Source: Alphaproteobacteria bacterium
Lineage (GTDB): Bacteria; Pseudomonadota; Alphaproteobacteria; Micropepsales; Micropepsaceae
Assembly (NCBI GenBank): GCA_016124385.1
Contig: WGNU01000005.1
Location: forward strand, 1-64,000
DNA: 64,000 nt
Direction of reading: 5' to 3'
Of the stretch, positions 17,586-26,000 are shown in pieces (within the stretch, counting starts at the first letter, position 1; each line of letters opens with the position of its first letter). The notes below the pieces were generated by a model. It searched no databases and was not told the DNA's origin. It was given only the letters and a program-made list of their open reading frames with translations. The position numbers were made by a program, and so were the translations under genes.

Positions 17586-17702
17586 CGCGTGTTCGCTCCC
17601 TTCTGATCGAACCCCTTGTCATGACGTTGCGCGCGTGGCGCGAAACCTCACGCGGGTGATTAGCCGCAGACTAGAAAGGGCCGCGCGATCGCGCAATAGA
17701 AA

Positions 17703-17718
17703 AATGAGCGCACTCATT
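17703..17718 (-). promoter_or_regulatory. TetR operator copy A, upstream of VOC/LLM operon
   Basis: AATGAGCGCACTCATT is an inverted repeat (AATGAG/CTCATT arms, 4-bp centre). It matches the reverse complement of the site at 18526-18541 in 15 of 16 positions. It lies between the 3' end of the tetR gene and the start of the minus-strand VOC dioxygenase. A TATTAA on the minus strand (17717-17722) could be a -10, but no -35 is clear. Confidence 0.7.
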
Positions 17719-17746
17719 AATAACGCGGCTCTGATACCGCCTCGCC

Positions 17747-18442
17747 TCAGCGTGCGCGCATCCCCTCGACGACGAACTCGAGCAGCTTGCCCAGATTGCG
17801 CTTGAACTGGGCATAGGAAGCATAGCTTCCCGCCCAGATCAGCAATTGCTGATAATAGACCGAGAACAGGCAATGCCCGGCCGTACTGGGATCGAGATCG
17901 CGGCGGATTTCCCCACGCGCCTGGGCCGCCGCGACGCGCGGCGCAAGGTTGTTGGCGATCAGATTGGGGATCGCGTTGACGGGGTCGCGGCGCGCGGGGT
18001 TGCTGAGGAACGAAAGCTCGCGCAGGAGCGATTGTGCGATTGCGAAATCGCGCCGGTGATAGGCGATGAAGCGGTCGAACAGCATCGTTGTCTGCTCGAG
18101 CAGCGGCAGCGTATCGGGGATTTCCTCAAACGCGCGCTCGATCAGCTCGCTCATCTCGTCGCGGAAGACGAGCACCAGAAGGTCTTCCTTGGACTTGGCA
18201 TAGAGGAACAGTGTGCCCGAGCCGATGCCCGCGGCCTCGGCGATTTCCTGTGTGGTCGTCTTGTCGAATCCCTGCGCCCGGAAAAGCGCGCGTGCGGCCG
18301 CGACGATCCGCTGAAGCTTCTCGCGCTTGTTGCGCTCGCGCCGGCCTTCGGGCGCAGGCTTGGCTGGCGCGCGCCGCGCGGCCGGCGCCTTGGCGCCTGC
18401 CGTTCCGTTGCTCGTTCGTCTGGCCACTGCGGAGGCTTTCAT
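17747..18442 (-). CDS. TetR/AcrR-family regulator between twin operators
   Basis: This 231-residue regulator starts at the ATG at 18442, preceded by an AGGGA-like site; the frame stays open upstream, but that part overlaps the divergent promoter. A basic Ala/Pro/Arg-rich tail (residues 1-45) precedes the TetR DNA-binding domain (LFRAQGFDKTTTQEIAEAAGI, then GTLFLYAKSKEDLL). The C-terminal domain is helical, with a YYQQLLIWAG segment. One operator copy lies 3' of the gene and another between it and the divergent HpaB-like gene. It therefore probably controls both flanking operons and itself. Confidence 0.87.
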   Translation of the reverse strand: MKASAVARRTSNGTAGAKAPAARRAPAKPAPEGRRERNKREKLQRIVAAARALFRAQGFDKTTTQEIAEAAGIGSGTLFLYAKSKEDLLVLVFRDEMSELIERAFEEIPDTLPLLEQTTMLFDRFIAYHRRDFAIAQSLLRELSFLSNPARRDPVNAIPNLIANNLAPRVAAAQARGEIRRDLDPSTAGHCLFSVYYQQLLIWAGSYASYAQFKRNLGKLLEFVVEGMRAR

Positions 18443-18500
18443 CGGTCCGTCCCTGCGTGCCTTGTTTCTCACATCTCCTGCGCCGCGCCGAAGAAAAAAA

Positions 18501-18541
18501 TTGACACGAAAGCCGCCCGTCATAAAATGAGTGCGCTCAGT
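18501..18541 (+). promoter_or_regulatory. Promoter with TetR operator copy B for the HpaB/HpaE/HpaG/HpaI/HpaH-like operon
   Basis: TTGACA (18501-18506) and TAAAAT (18523-18528) are spaced by 16 bp, a good sigma-70-type promoter. The inverted repeat TGAGTGCGCTCA (18528-18539; full site 18526-18541) starts at the last base of the -10 and covers the expected start point. A 14-base run of this site recurs, inverted, in copy A at 17703-17718. Confidence 0.75.
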
Positions 18542-18618
18542 TTTAAAAGAGGCCGTCGGGCGCGGCCAGCCAGGTAGAGCCGGAACGACCAACCGGCCGC
18601 GGCACCAGGGAGGATTCC

Positions 18619-20064
18619 ATGCCGGCACGCACGGGCGAGCAATTCTTGCGCGGCCTGAAGGACGAGCGCGAGATCTGGATCGGCAACGAGAAGGTCTGCG
18701 ACGTCCCCAGCCATCCGGCCTTTGCAGGCGCCGCCAAGGGCCTCGCCGCGGTCTTCGATCTTCAGCATCGCCACGCGGCCGAGTGCCTGGTGCCCGATCC
18801 CGAGACCGGTGAGCCGATCAATGTCAGCCATCTCATCCCCCGCTCGAAGGAGGATATCCAGCGCCGTCATCGCGGGCTGGAGCGGATGGCCGAACATACG
18901 GTCGGCGTCATGGGCCGCACGCCCGACTATATGAATGTGACATATGCCGGGTTTGCCGGGCGAAGCGATGAATGGGGCGCGAACGGCAACGAGGCGGGCG
19001 CCGAACGCCTGGTCAAGTATCAGAAATTCCTGCGCCGCAATGACATCTCCCTCACCCACACGATCATCAATCCGACGATCGACAAGGCGAAGGGCGACAC
19101 GCCCGCCCCTGGCGACGACGTGGCGCTGCACAAGGTGGGTGAGAGCGAGCACGGCATCATCGTGCGTGGCGCGCGGATCCTGGCGACGCTCGCGCCCTTC
19201 GCCGACGAGCTGGCGGTCTATCCGGCCCACCCGCTCGTGCCGGGCGCCGACGCCTATGCGCTGTCGTTCTGCATTCCGATGGCGACGCCGGGGCTAAAAT
19301 TCATCTCGCGCGACAGCTGCGCCGCGCCCACGCAGAACGCCTTCGATCATCCCTTGTCGAGCCGCTACGACGAGCAGGACGCCTTCGTCATCTTCGATGA
19401 CGTCGAGGTGCCGTGGGACCGCGTCTTCATCGATTCGAACGTGCCCGTCTACAATCAGGTGATGAGCACCGGCTGGTTTCCGAACGTGATGCAGCAGACG
19501 ATGATCCGCGCGCAGGCCAAGCTCGAGTTCGCCTGGGGGCTGGCGACGCGCATGCTTGAATCGATCAACGCGCTGCAGCCGCCGAACGTGCAGATGCTGG
19601 GCGAGATGTGGACGTACGCGGAATTCGCGCGTGCCTGCATTCAATGCGCGGAGGAAAACGCTTACGAGTTCGGTAATGGCGTGTGGTTCCCACAAGGCGC
19701 GCCCTTGACGGCCCTGCGCGCCAACCTGCCGGCCTGGTTCCCGCGCGTGAACGAGATCATTCGCCTTCTCGGCTCGCACAATCTTCTCGCGGCGCCGACA
19801 TACGCCCAATTGTCCGATCCGGAGCTGCGCCCATTGATCGAGCGCTACATGCGCGGCGCCGGCAATGTGAGTGCAGAGGAGCGCGCGCGAGTGTTCCGCC
19901 TTGCATGGGACTTCACGGGCAGCGCGCTCGCCAGCCGCGGCGAACAATATGAGCGGTTCTATCTGGCCTCCGGCGCCCGCAATCAGCAGGTCGCGCACCG
20001 CACCGCCGACCGCGCGCGCGCCGATCGGCTCGTCGATCGCTTCCTGAAGGAACCCGTCCAATGA
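18619..20064 (+). CDS. 4-hydroxyphenylacetate 3-hydroxylase (HpaB)-family flavin monooxygenase
   Basis: This 481-residue protein is the oxygenase component of a two-component FADH2-dependent aromatic hydroxylase (HpaB/PvcC family, acyl-CoA-dehydrogenase fold). Family features are MPARTGEQFLRGLKDEREIW at the N-terminus, the R-x-P-D-Y-M motif (GRTPDYMNV) and FDDVEVPWDRVFID in the middle domain. It would convert a phenol to a catechol such as homoprotocatechuate. It needs reduced FAD, and no HpaC-type reductase is encoded in this window. It is the first gene behind the operator-bearing promoter; AGGGAGG precedes the ATG. The stop overlaps the ALDH start by 4 nt. Confidence 0.87.
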   Translation: MPARTGEQFLRGLKDEREIWIGNEKVCDVPSHPAFAGAAKGLAAVFDLQHRHAAECLVPDPETGEPINVSHLIPRSKEDIQRRHRGLERMAEHTVGVMGRTPDYMNVTYAGFAGRSDEWGANGNEAGAERLVKYQKFLRRNDISLTHTIINPTIDKAKGDTPAPGDDVALHKVGESEHGIIVRGARILATLAPFADELAVYPAHPLVPGADAYALSFCIPMATPGLKFISRDSCAAPTQNAFDHPLSSRYDEQDAFVIFDDVEVPWDRVFIDSNVPVYNQVMSTGWFPNVMQQTMIRAQAKLEFAWGLATRMLESINALQPPNVQMLGEMWTYAEFARACIQCAEENAYEFGNGVWFPQGAPLTALRANLPAWFPRVNEIIRLLGSHNLLAAPTYAQLSDPELRPLIERYMRGAGNVSAEERARVFRLAWDFTGSALASRGEQYERFYLASGARNQQVAHRTADRARADRLVDRFLKEPVQ

Positions 20065-21527
20065 GCGAGAGCACCGCGACCATCGCCGGCGTTGCCGTCT
20101 CGACCGATCATTTTATCGCCGGCAAGCGCGTCGCCTCGAAGGGGCGCTTCCCGGTCTATTCGCCGGTCGACGGGTTGCTGCTGGCGAAGGTCTCGGCCGG
20201 CGGCAAGGCGGAGATGGACGCGGCGGTCGCCGCGGCGCGCAAGGCCTTTCCCGCCTGGGCGGCGCTCGGCCCCAAGGGGCGCCTGCCGATCCTTAGGCGT
20301 TTCGCGGAAGGCATCCTCGCGCACAAGGAAAAGCTTGCCGCCGTCGAGACGATGGACAACGGCTCGCTCCTCGCCGGCAATCTCCATCGCATCGTGCCGC
20401 GCGCGGCGCACAACATTCAGTTCTTCGCCGAATGGGCGCTGACGCTCGAGGGCCATGCGATCGACTCGCCCGAAGTCGTCAACCACGTCCGCTATGATCC
20501 GGCCGGCGTCGCCGCGCTGATCACGCCGTGGAACGCGCCGATGATGCTGACGACCTGGAAGATCGGGCCGTGCCTTGCCGCGGGCAACACGGCCGTCGTC
20601 AAGCCGCCGGAATGGGCGCCGCTGACGTGCTCGCTCCTCGCCGACATCGCGCAGGCCGCGGGCCTGCCCGACGGTGTGCTCAATATCGTGCAAGGCATCG
20701 GCGAGGTGGCGGGCGACGCACTCGTCAATCACCCGGACATCGACCGCATCAGCTTTACCGGTTCCACCGACACCGCGCGCATCATCGGCCAGGCGGCCGC
20801 GCGCTCGATCACGCCGATGAGCGCCGAGCTCGGCGGCAAGTCGGCGCTCATCGTGTGCGACGACGCCGATCTCGACGCCGCCGCGCAAACGGTCGCGGGC
20901 CAGTACATGAACGCGGGCCAGGTTTGCCTCGCCGGGACGCGCGTGATGGTCGAGCGCAAAATTGCCGAAAGCTTCCTTGAGAAGGTGAAGGGCGCGGTCA
21001 GCCACATGAAGGTCGGCGATCCGCGCGAACCGGGAACCCGCGTCGGCCCGCTCATCACCAAGGAGCATTTCGAGCGCGTCTCGGGCTTCGTCGAGCGCGC
21101 GAAGGCAGCGGGCGCGGAAATGATGTGGGGCGGCAACGGCCATAATTTCGGCGAGCTCTATTATCAGCCGACGATGGTCGGCAACGTCGCGCGCCATTCC
21201 GAGATCGACCAGAAGGAGGTCTTCGGCCCCGTGCTGAACTGGTATACGTTCGCGGGCGACGATGAGGTGATCGCGATGGCGAACGATTCCCCCTACGGCC
21301 TGGGCGGCTCGCTCTATTCGCGCAGCGAGGATCGCGCGATGCGCATTGCCGGCGCGATCAAGACGGGCACGCTCTGGGTCAATTGCTTCTTCGTGCGCGA
21401 TCTGGCCGCGCCCTTCGGCGGCGCCAAGAACTCCGGCATCGGCCGCGAGGGCGGCGTGTGGAGCTTCGATTTCTACACCGACATCAAGAACGTTTCGGTC
21501 CGCAAGGACTCGTTCGCACAGCATTGA
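20061..21527 (+). CDS. hpaE: Aldehyde dehydrogenase, HpaE-like (5-carboxymethyl-2-hydroxymuconate semialdehyde type)
   Basis: This 488-residue NAD(P)-dependent aldehyde dehydrogenase has the family blocks TPWNAPMMLTTWK, FTGSTDTARI, the catalytic Glu in SAELGGKSA and the catalytic Cys in NAGQVCLAG. In the meta-pathway it would oxidise the ring-opened semialdehyde to the diacid. The assignment to HpaE rests on context: HpaB-like upstream (ATGA overlap) and FAH/aldolase/hydratase genes downstream. Sequence alone would also allow a betaine- or benzaldehyde-type enzyme. Confidence 0.82.
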   Translation: MSESTATIAGVAVSTDHFIAGKRVASKGRFPVYSPVDGLLLAKVSAGGKAEMDAAVAAARKAFPAWAALGPKGRLPILRRFAEGILAHKEKLAAVETMDNGSLLAGNLHRIVPRAAHNIQFFAEWALTLEGHAIDSPEVVNHVRYDPAGVAALITPWNAPMMLTTWKIGPCLAAGNTAVVKPPEWAPLTCSLLADIAQAAGLPDGVLNIVQGIGEVAGDALVNHPDIDRISFTGSTDTARIIGQAAARSITPMSAELGGKSALIVCDDADLDAAAQTVAGQYMNAGQVCLAGTRVMVERKIAESFLEKVKGAVSHMKVGDPREPGTRVGPLITKEHFERVSGFVERAKAAGAEMMWGGNGHNFGELYYQPTMVGNVARHSEIDQKEVFGPVLNWYTFAGDDEVIAMANDSPYGLGGSLYSRSEDRAMRIAGAIKTGTLWVNCFFVRDLAAPFGGAKNSGIGREGGVWSFDFYTDIKNVSVRKDSFAQH

Positions 21528-21537
21528 AGGGGCGCCC

Positions 21538-22371
21538 ATGTCCGTCTTGAAGGGTCCGCGCGAGGAATGGCGGCGCATTTTCTTTGAAGGCACGCCGCAA
21601 TGGGTGCGCCCGGAGGGCGAGACGCTCCATCTGGGCGACGGCCGCACGCTGAAGGATGCGGACGCGATCTACATGCCGCCCTGTGACCCGACCAAGATCA
21701 TCTGCATACACCTCAATTACGATTCGCGCCGCGTGGAGTTCAAGGCGCCGCCGCTCGTCACGCCGACCTATTTTCAAAAGCCGCTGACGACGCTCAATTC
21801 GCATCGCGGCTTCCTCAACCGGCCCGCCAACTGCAAATATTTGAACTACGAAGGCGAGATCGCGGCCATCGTCGGCAAGCCGATGCGCAACGTCGCGCGC
21901 GCGGATGTCTGGGATCATCTGGCGGGCTTCGCGGCGGCGAACGATGTCGGCGCGCAGGATTTCCGCGACACCGATGCGGGCTCGATGCTGCGCGTGAAGG
22001 GCCAGGACGGCTTCTGCCCGATCGGCCCCGGCATCGTGCGCGGCGTCGACATCCGCGAATCGCGCGTGCGGACCTTCATCGACGGCAAGGTGGTGCAGGA
22101 CGGACCCGTCAGCGACATGACCTTCCCGATCGACTACATCTTCGCCGATCTCTCGCGCCACATCACGTTCCTCCCCGGCGACATCGTGCTCACCGGCACG
22201 CCCTCGAACTCGCGCCCGATGCAGCCGGGCAATGTCGTCGAGGTGGAGGTCGAAGGCGTCGGCCGCGTCTCCAACACGGTGCAGGAAATCCCCGCACCGA
22301 AGCACGACGTCGGCCACCAGCCGACCGACAGCGAGGCGGTGCGCCGCGTCGCCCTCGGCGCCTTCAAATGA
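21538..22371 (+). CDS. hpaG: FAH-family isomerase/decarboxylase, HpaG-like
   Basis: This 277-residue protein has one FAH catalytic domain. HpaG-type enzymes decarboxylate and isomerise the ring-cleavage triacid; E. coli HpaG has two such domains, this one only one. Visible signs are [11 protein letters not shown], the metal-binding [26 protein letters not shown] and [18 protein letters not shown] stretch lies before the ATG at 21538. It sits 10 nt after hpaE and overlaps the aldolase start by 4 nt. The second half-reaction could be done by another FAH protein, for example the one at 14311, if co-expressed and in the same compartment. Confidence 0.8.
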   Translation: MSVLKGPREEWRRIFFEGTPQWVRPEGETLHLGDGRTLKDADAIYMPPCDPTKIICIHLNYDSRRVEFKAPPLVTPTYFQKPLTTLNSHRGFLNRPANCKYLNYEGEIAAIVGKPMRNVARADVWDHLAGFAAANDVGAQDFRDTDAGSMLRVKGQDGFCPIGPGIVRGVDIRESRVRTFIDGKVVQDGPVSDMTFPIDYIFADLSRHITFLPGDIVLTGTPSNSRPMQPGNVVEVEVEGVGRVSNTVQEIPAPKHDVGHQPTDSEAVRRVALGAFK

Positions 22372-23129
22372 CTGCGGCGCCTGCGCTGAAGGCGCGCTGG
22401 AAGGAAGGCGCGGTGACCTTCGGCGCCTGGTGCATGATGCCGGGCGCGATGGGCGCGGAGATCCTCGGCCGCCAGGGTTATGATTGGGTGCTGATCGACA
22501 TGCAGCACGGCTGCATGGACTATGAGACGGCGCTCGGCATGATCCGCGCGCTCGACCAGACGCCGGCGACGCCGATCGTCCGTGTCCCCTGGAACGATCC
22601 CGGCATCATCGGCCGCGTGCTCGATGCCGGCGCGCTCGGCGTGCTGATCCCGATGATCCAGACGGCGGAGGATGCGCGGCGCGCGGTCGAGGCCGCGCTC
22701 TATCCCCCCGCCGGGCGCCGCTCGTTCGGCCCGGTGCGCGTGGGCCTGCGCGACGGGCAGGGCTATTTCCAGACCGCGAACGAGCGCGTGGCGGTCATCC
22801 CGATGATCGAAACGCGCGAGGCGCTGGACGCGGTCGATGAGATCGCCGCGATCCCGGGCGTCGATGCGCTCTTCGTCGGCCCGTTCGATCTTTCGATCGC
22901 GCTGGGCCTGCCGCCCGGAGACAATGACGGCAAGCCCGCGTTCGACGCGGCGATCGCGAAGGTGAGCGAGGCCGCCAAGCGCGCGGGCATCGCGACGGCC
23001 GTCCTCTCCAACCCGAAAGTGGCGCCGCGCCGTGTTGAGCAGGGTTTCCAGATGATCTCGCTGACGACGGACACCGTCGCGCTCATGGCGGCGGCGCGGG
23101 CCGATCTCGCGGCCTTGCAGAAGAAATAA
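22368..23129 (+). CDS. hpaI: HpcH/HpaI-family class II aldolase
   Basis: This 253-residue aldolase would cleave 4-hydroxy-2-oxoheptanedioate-type compounds to pyruvate and succinic semialdehyde, using a divalent metal. Visible features are [11 protein letters not shown], the active-site [23 protein letters not shown], the metal-binding Glu in [10 protein letters not shown] and the Asp in [12 protein letters not shown]. The length matches HpaI (about 260). It is translationally coupled to the FAH gene upstream and followed 19 nt later by the hydratase. Close relatives act on 2-keto-3-deoxy sugars, but the neighbours favour the aromatic pathway. Confidence 0.87.
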   Translation: MTAAPALKARWKEGAVTFGAWCMMPGAMGAEILGRQGYDWVLIDMQHGCMDYETALGMIRALDQTPATPIVRVPWNDPGIIGRVLDAGALGVLIPMIQTAEDARRAVEAALYPPAGRRSFGPVRVGLRDGQGYFQTANERVAVIPMIETREALDAVDEIAAIPGVDALFVGPFDLSIALGLPPGDNDGKPAFDAAIAKVSEAAKRAGIATAVLSNPKVAPRRVEQGFQMISLTTDTVALMAAARADLAALQKK

Positions 23130-23148
23130 GAAACGAGGGGAACGCCCG

Positions 23149-23946
23149 ATGCTGGCCGAGGACATCCGTCGCGCGATCGTCGATGATTTGATCGGCGCGC
23201 ATCAAACGAAAAAGCCGATCCCGCTGCTCTCCAAGGCCTATCCCGGCATCACGCTGGACGACGCCTATGCCATCCAGCACGCGTTCGTTCAGCGCCGCGT
23301 CGATGCCGGCGGCACGGTCAAGGGCTACAAGGTCGGCCTCACGTCGAAGCCCATGCAGGAAATGGCGGGCTCCAGCGAGCCGGACTATAGCGCCATGACC
23401 GATGATCTTTTCCTGGCAGAAGGCGGCACCTATCCGATCGCGAATTTCTTCGGGCCGCTCATCGAGATCGAGATCGCCTTCGTCATGAAGGAGGCACTGA
23501 AGGGCCCGGGCGTTCTGCCGGTCGATGTCGTCCGCGCGACGGACTTCGTGCTGCCCGCGATCGAGCTCGTCGATTTCCGCTACGACCGCAAGGGCGGCGG
23601 CCTCATGAACCTTATCGACAATGTGGCGGACCTTGCCTATTGCGGCGCGGTCATCCTTGGCGCCAATCCGCGCCGGCTCGATCAGATTGACGTGCGCCGC
23701 GTGAGGGGCGCGCTCATCCGCGGCGGCAAGACGGAAGTGGAGGGCGAATCCTCCGCCGTGCTCGGCAATCCGGTGACCTCCGTCGCCTGGCTCGCGAACA
23801 AGCTCGGCGAGTTTGGTGTGACGTTCGAGCCCGGCCAGGTGATCCTCACCGGCTCCTTCGTGCGCGCGCTCCCCGTCAAGGCGGGCGATCAGATTGTCTG
23901 CCGCTTCGATCAGGGCCTGGGCGACGTGGCGGTTTCTTTCGAATAG
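23149..23946 (+). CDS. hpaH: 2-oxo-hept-4-ene-1,7-dioate hydratase, HpaH-like
   Basis: This 265-residue member of the MhpD/HpaH hydratase family (FAH-related fold) adds water to the 2-oxo-4-enoate before aldol cleavage. Seen are DDAYAIQHAFVQRR, KGYKVGLTSKPMQ, the metal-site IEIEIAFVM, IELVDFRYD and GNPVTSVAWLANKLGE. Length and motif order match HpaH. It follows the aldolase, completing the lower part of a homoprotocatechuate-like pathway. No HpaF (CHM isomerase) was found in the window. Confidence 0.88.
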   Translation: MLAEDIRRAIVDDLIGAHQTKKPIPLLSKAYPGITLDDAYAIQHAFVQRRVDAGGTVKGYKVGLTSKPMQEMAGSSEPDYSAMTDDLFLAEGGTYPIANFFGPLIEIEIAFVMKEALKGPGVLPVDVVRATDFVLPAIELVDFRYDRKGGGLMNLIDNVADLAYCGAVILGANPRRLDQIDVRRVRGALIRGGKTEVEGESSAVLGNPVTSVAWLANKLGEFGVTFEPGQVILTGSFVRALPVKAGDQIVCRFDQGLGDVAVSFE

Positions 23947-23982
23947 GATCGCGCGTCCCTCCGCCACACGGAAGAGGGCGCG

Positions 23983-25005
23983 ATGCCGATCCAACCGACG
24001 CTCGAAGGCTACAAGGCCGTCTCCAAACTCTATAACGCGCTGATGACCGGGCTCGTGCTCGCGCTCGTCAGCCGCACGGGCACCGATGTCGCCGCGCAGT
24101 TTGTCTTTGGCCATTTCCGCCGCCAGCATCTCGAAAAATTCCTGCCCGGCCTGAAGAAGCTGGGGCTCGATGGCCTGCCGGATGCCGTCGCCTGCGCGCA
24201 GTATCATTATTTCTCAAACGCGCTCGGCGGCGTGAAGACGGAATTCATGCCCGAGAGCGATACCAAGGCCTGGGTGCGCTATCCCCCGCCGCGCTGGATC
24301 TGGCAGGGCACGGCCATCTGCGGCATTCCCGCCAAGGTGAACGAGGCGATGCTGCATGGCTGGCACGGCCACAACGGCGTCTCGCTCGGCAATCCACGGC
24401 TGGGGTTCGTCTGCACCGGCCAGACCGTGACCGGCGATCCGGGGCTTGAGGGCTATTACTACGATTACGGCCGCGAGATTACGGAGGACGAGCGCGTGCG
24501 CTTCGCGCCCGATGAGCGCGCGCCCGATTTCGATCCCGCCAAGGCGCCGAAGCTCGACAGCGCGAGCTGGCCAGACGAGCGGCTGAAGAAGGTCGAGCGC
24601 GCCTACGCGATGGAATATGTCCGCTCGCTCGTGCCGACCTTGCTCGATCTTCTGGGGCCGGAGGAAACGCGCGCGCATCTGGGCCACGCGGCCCGGCTCA
24701 TCGGCATGCAATTCTATGAGGAGACCGCAGCGCTTCTGGGAACGCCCGCCGGAACGCCCGCGGGCTTTGCCGCGTATCTGGCCGCGCTTGCCGCCGCGCA
24801 AGGCGAAACGGTGACCGTCGAGGCGGCGAAGAACGCCGCGACCGTCCGGCAGGCGGGTTGGCGGCTGATGCAGGGAATTGAGACGCCCCCGGCGGCGTTC
24901 GCGGCCTGGAACGAACTCTGGGTCGGCGCGCTCTCGGTCCACAACCGTCATCTAAGGCTCATCAGCACACGGAACGATGACGGAATCGCCTGGCGCATCG
25001 CGTGA
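23983..25005 (+). CDS. Conserved-looking protein of unknown function at end of the catabolic operon
   Basis: I do not recognise this 340-residue protein. It has no signal peptide. The N-terminal part includes a hydrophobic stretch (LMTGLVLALVSRTG) and the unusual QYHYFSNALGG. A central region with PPPRWIWQGTAICGIPAKVNEAMLHGWHGHNG is followed by a short tyrosine run (GYYYDYGRE) and a helical C-terminal half (EYVRSLVPTLLDLLGPEETRAHL). The many Trp, His and Cys residues in the middle could form a metal or heme site. The helical half faintly recalls ATC-hydrolase-type or sensor-like proteins. It lies 36 nt after hpaH with a GAAGAGGG ribosome site, so it is probably part of that operon. Confidence 0.75.
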   Translation: MPIQPTLEGYKAVSKLYNALMTGLVLALVSRTGTDVAAQFVFGHFRRQHLEKFLPGLKKLGLDGLPDAVACAQYHYFSNALGGVKTEFMPESDTKAWVRYPPPRWIWQGTAICGIPAKVNEAMLHGWHGHNGVSLGNPRLGFVCTGQTVTGDPGLEGYYYDYGREITEDERVRFAPDERAPDFDPAKAPKLDSASWPDERLKKVERAYAMEYVRSLVPTLLDLLGPEETRAHLGHAARLIGMQFYEETAALLGTPAGTPAGFAAYLAALAAAQGETVTVEAAKNAATVRQAGWRLMQGIETPPAAFAAWNELWVGALSVHNRHLRLISTRNDDGIAWRIA

Positions 25006-25034
25006 ACGGTTGAGCGACAGACGCGGCTCAGGCG

Positions 25035-25823
25035 TCACGATCCCGTAAAGCGCGGCTTGCGCTTTTCAAGGAACGCCTGCACGCCCTCGCTGTAATCGTT
25101 CGTCTTGCCCAGGCGGCGCATCTCGTCGCGCTCGTGATCGAGTTCCTGATCGAGCGTGCGCGCCATCGAGCCGCGGATCCCGTGCTTGGTGGCCGCATAG
25201 CCAAGCGTCGCGCCCATCGCGAAACGCTGCGCCAGCGCATCGACGGTTGACGCCAGCGCGTCGTCATCGACGCATTTCCAGATGAGCCCCCAGCTCTCGG
25301 CCTGCTCGGCGCTGAGAGGCTCGCCGGTGAGCGCAAGGCCGAGCGCGCGGGCTTGCCCCGCGAGGCGCGGCAGAACCCAGGTGCCGCCGGAATCGGGCAG
25401 GAGCCCGATCGCCGCGAACGACTGGATGAATTTCGCGCCCCGCGCGGCGATCACGATGTCGCACGCAAAGGCGATGTTCGCGCCCGCGCCGGCCGCCACG
25501 CCATTGACCGCGCAGATGACGGGCATGTTGAGCCCGGTGATCTGGCGGATCAGCGGATTATAGTGCGTCTCGACCGCGTGCCCGAGATCGATGTCGCCGC
25601 CGCCCGGCGAGACCGCGCTATCGGAAAGATCCTGTCCCGCGCAGAAGCCGCGCCCCGCCCCCGTGAGGATCAGCGTGCGCGCGCCCTCGCTGGCCGTGCG
25701 CGTCAGCGCGTCACGCACTTCCGCGTGCATGTGGCCGGTGAAGCTGTTGAGCCGGTCGGGGCGGTTGAGCGTCAGCCGCGCGATGCCGCCCGAGAGGTCG
25801 AACAGGATCGTCTCGTATTCCAT
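25035..25823 (-). CDS. paaG: Enoyl-CoA isomerase/hydratase, PaaG-like
   Basis: This 262-residue crotonase-fold enzyme is very like E. coli PaaG, which isomerises ring-1,2-epoxyphenylacetyl-CoA to the oxepin. Key segments are LNRPDRLNSF, TGAGRGFCAGQDL with the oxyanion region, PVICAVNGVAAGAGANIAFACD, LLPDSGGTW with the catalytic Asp, and the C-terminal KRKPRFTGS. The length is the same as E. coli PaaG. GGGAGGG precedes the ATG. It is divergent from paaR, with a PaaR-type operator in between, and the paaABCDE genes lie downstream of paaR on the same strand as paaG. Confidence 0.88.
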   Translation of the reverse strand: MEYETILFDLSGGIARLTLNRPDRLNSFTGHMHAEVRDALTRTASEGARTLILTGAGRGFCAGQDLSDSAVSPGGGDIDLGHAVETHYNPLIRQITGLNMPVICAVNGVAAGAGANIAFACDIVIAARGAKFIQSFAAIGLLPDSGGTWVLPRLAGQARALGLALTGEPLSAEQAESWGLIWKCVDDDALASTVDALAQRFAMGATLGYAATKHGIRGSMARTLDQELDHERDEMRRLGKTNDYSEGVQAFLEKRKPRFTGS

Positions 25824-25857
25824 GAAACCCTCCCTGGTTTTTCGATCAGTGAACCAT

Positions 25858-25879
25858 AAATCGGCCGATTGGCCGATGA
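25858..25879 (-). promoter_or_regulatory. PaaR-type operator between paaG and paaR
   Basis: ATCGGCCGATTGGCCGAT (25860-25877) has perfect 7-bp arms around GATT. Aligned with the site before paaA (30220-30241), 16 of 22 positions agree, giving a core GRCCGAWYGGYC. It lies 35 nt before paaG and about 120 nt before paaR, so it could control both. Confidence 0.65.
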
Positions 25880-26000
25880 ATTAAGGGAAGATATCTCCGA
25901 GAGGCTGTTTATCGAGCAGCGGCCTTGCGCGATTAAATAGACCGGACGCTCGCACGATGATATCGCGGGGTCGGCACCGAAGTGATGAGCGGATGGATCC

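Noticed and set aside
17683..17694. GCGCGATCGCGC palindrome near operator A
   Set aside because: Short self-complementary GC-rich words are common in this genome and it is not repeated near operator B.
19983..21647. 554-codon minus-strand open frame opposite the aldehyde dehydrogenase
   Set aside because: The dehydrogenase has all catalytic motifs; the antisense frame shows none.
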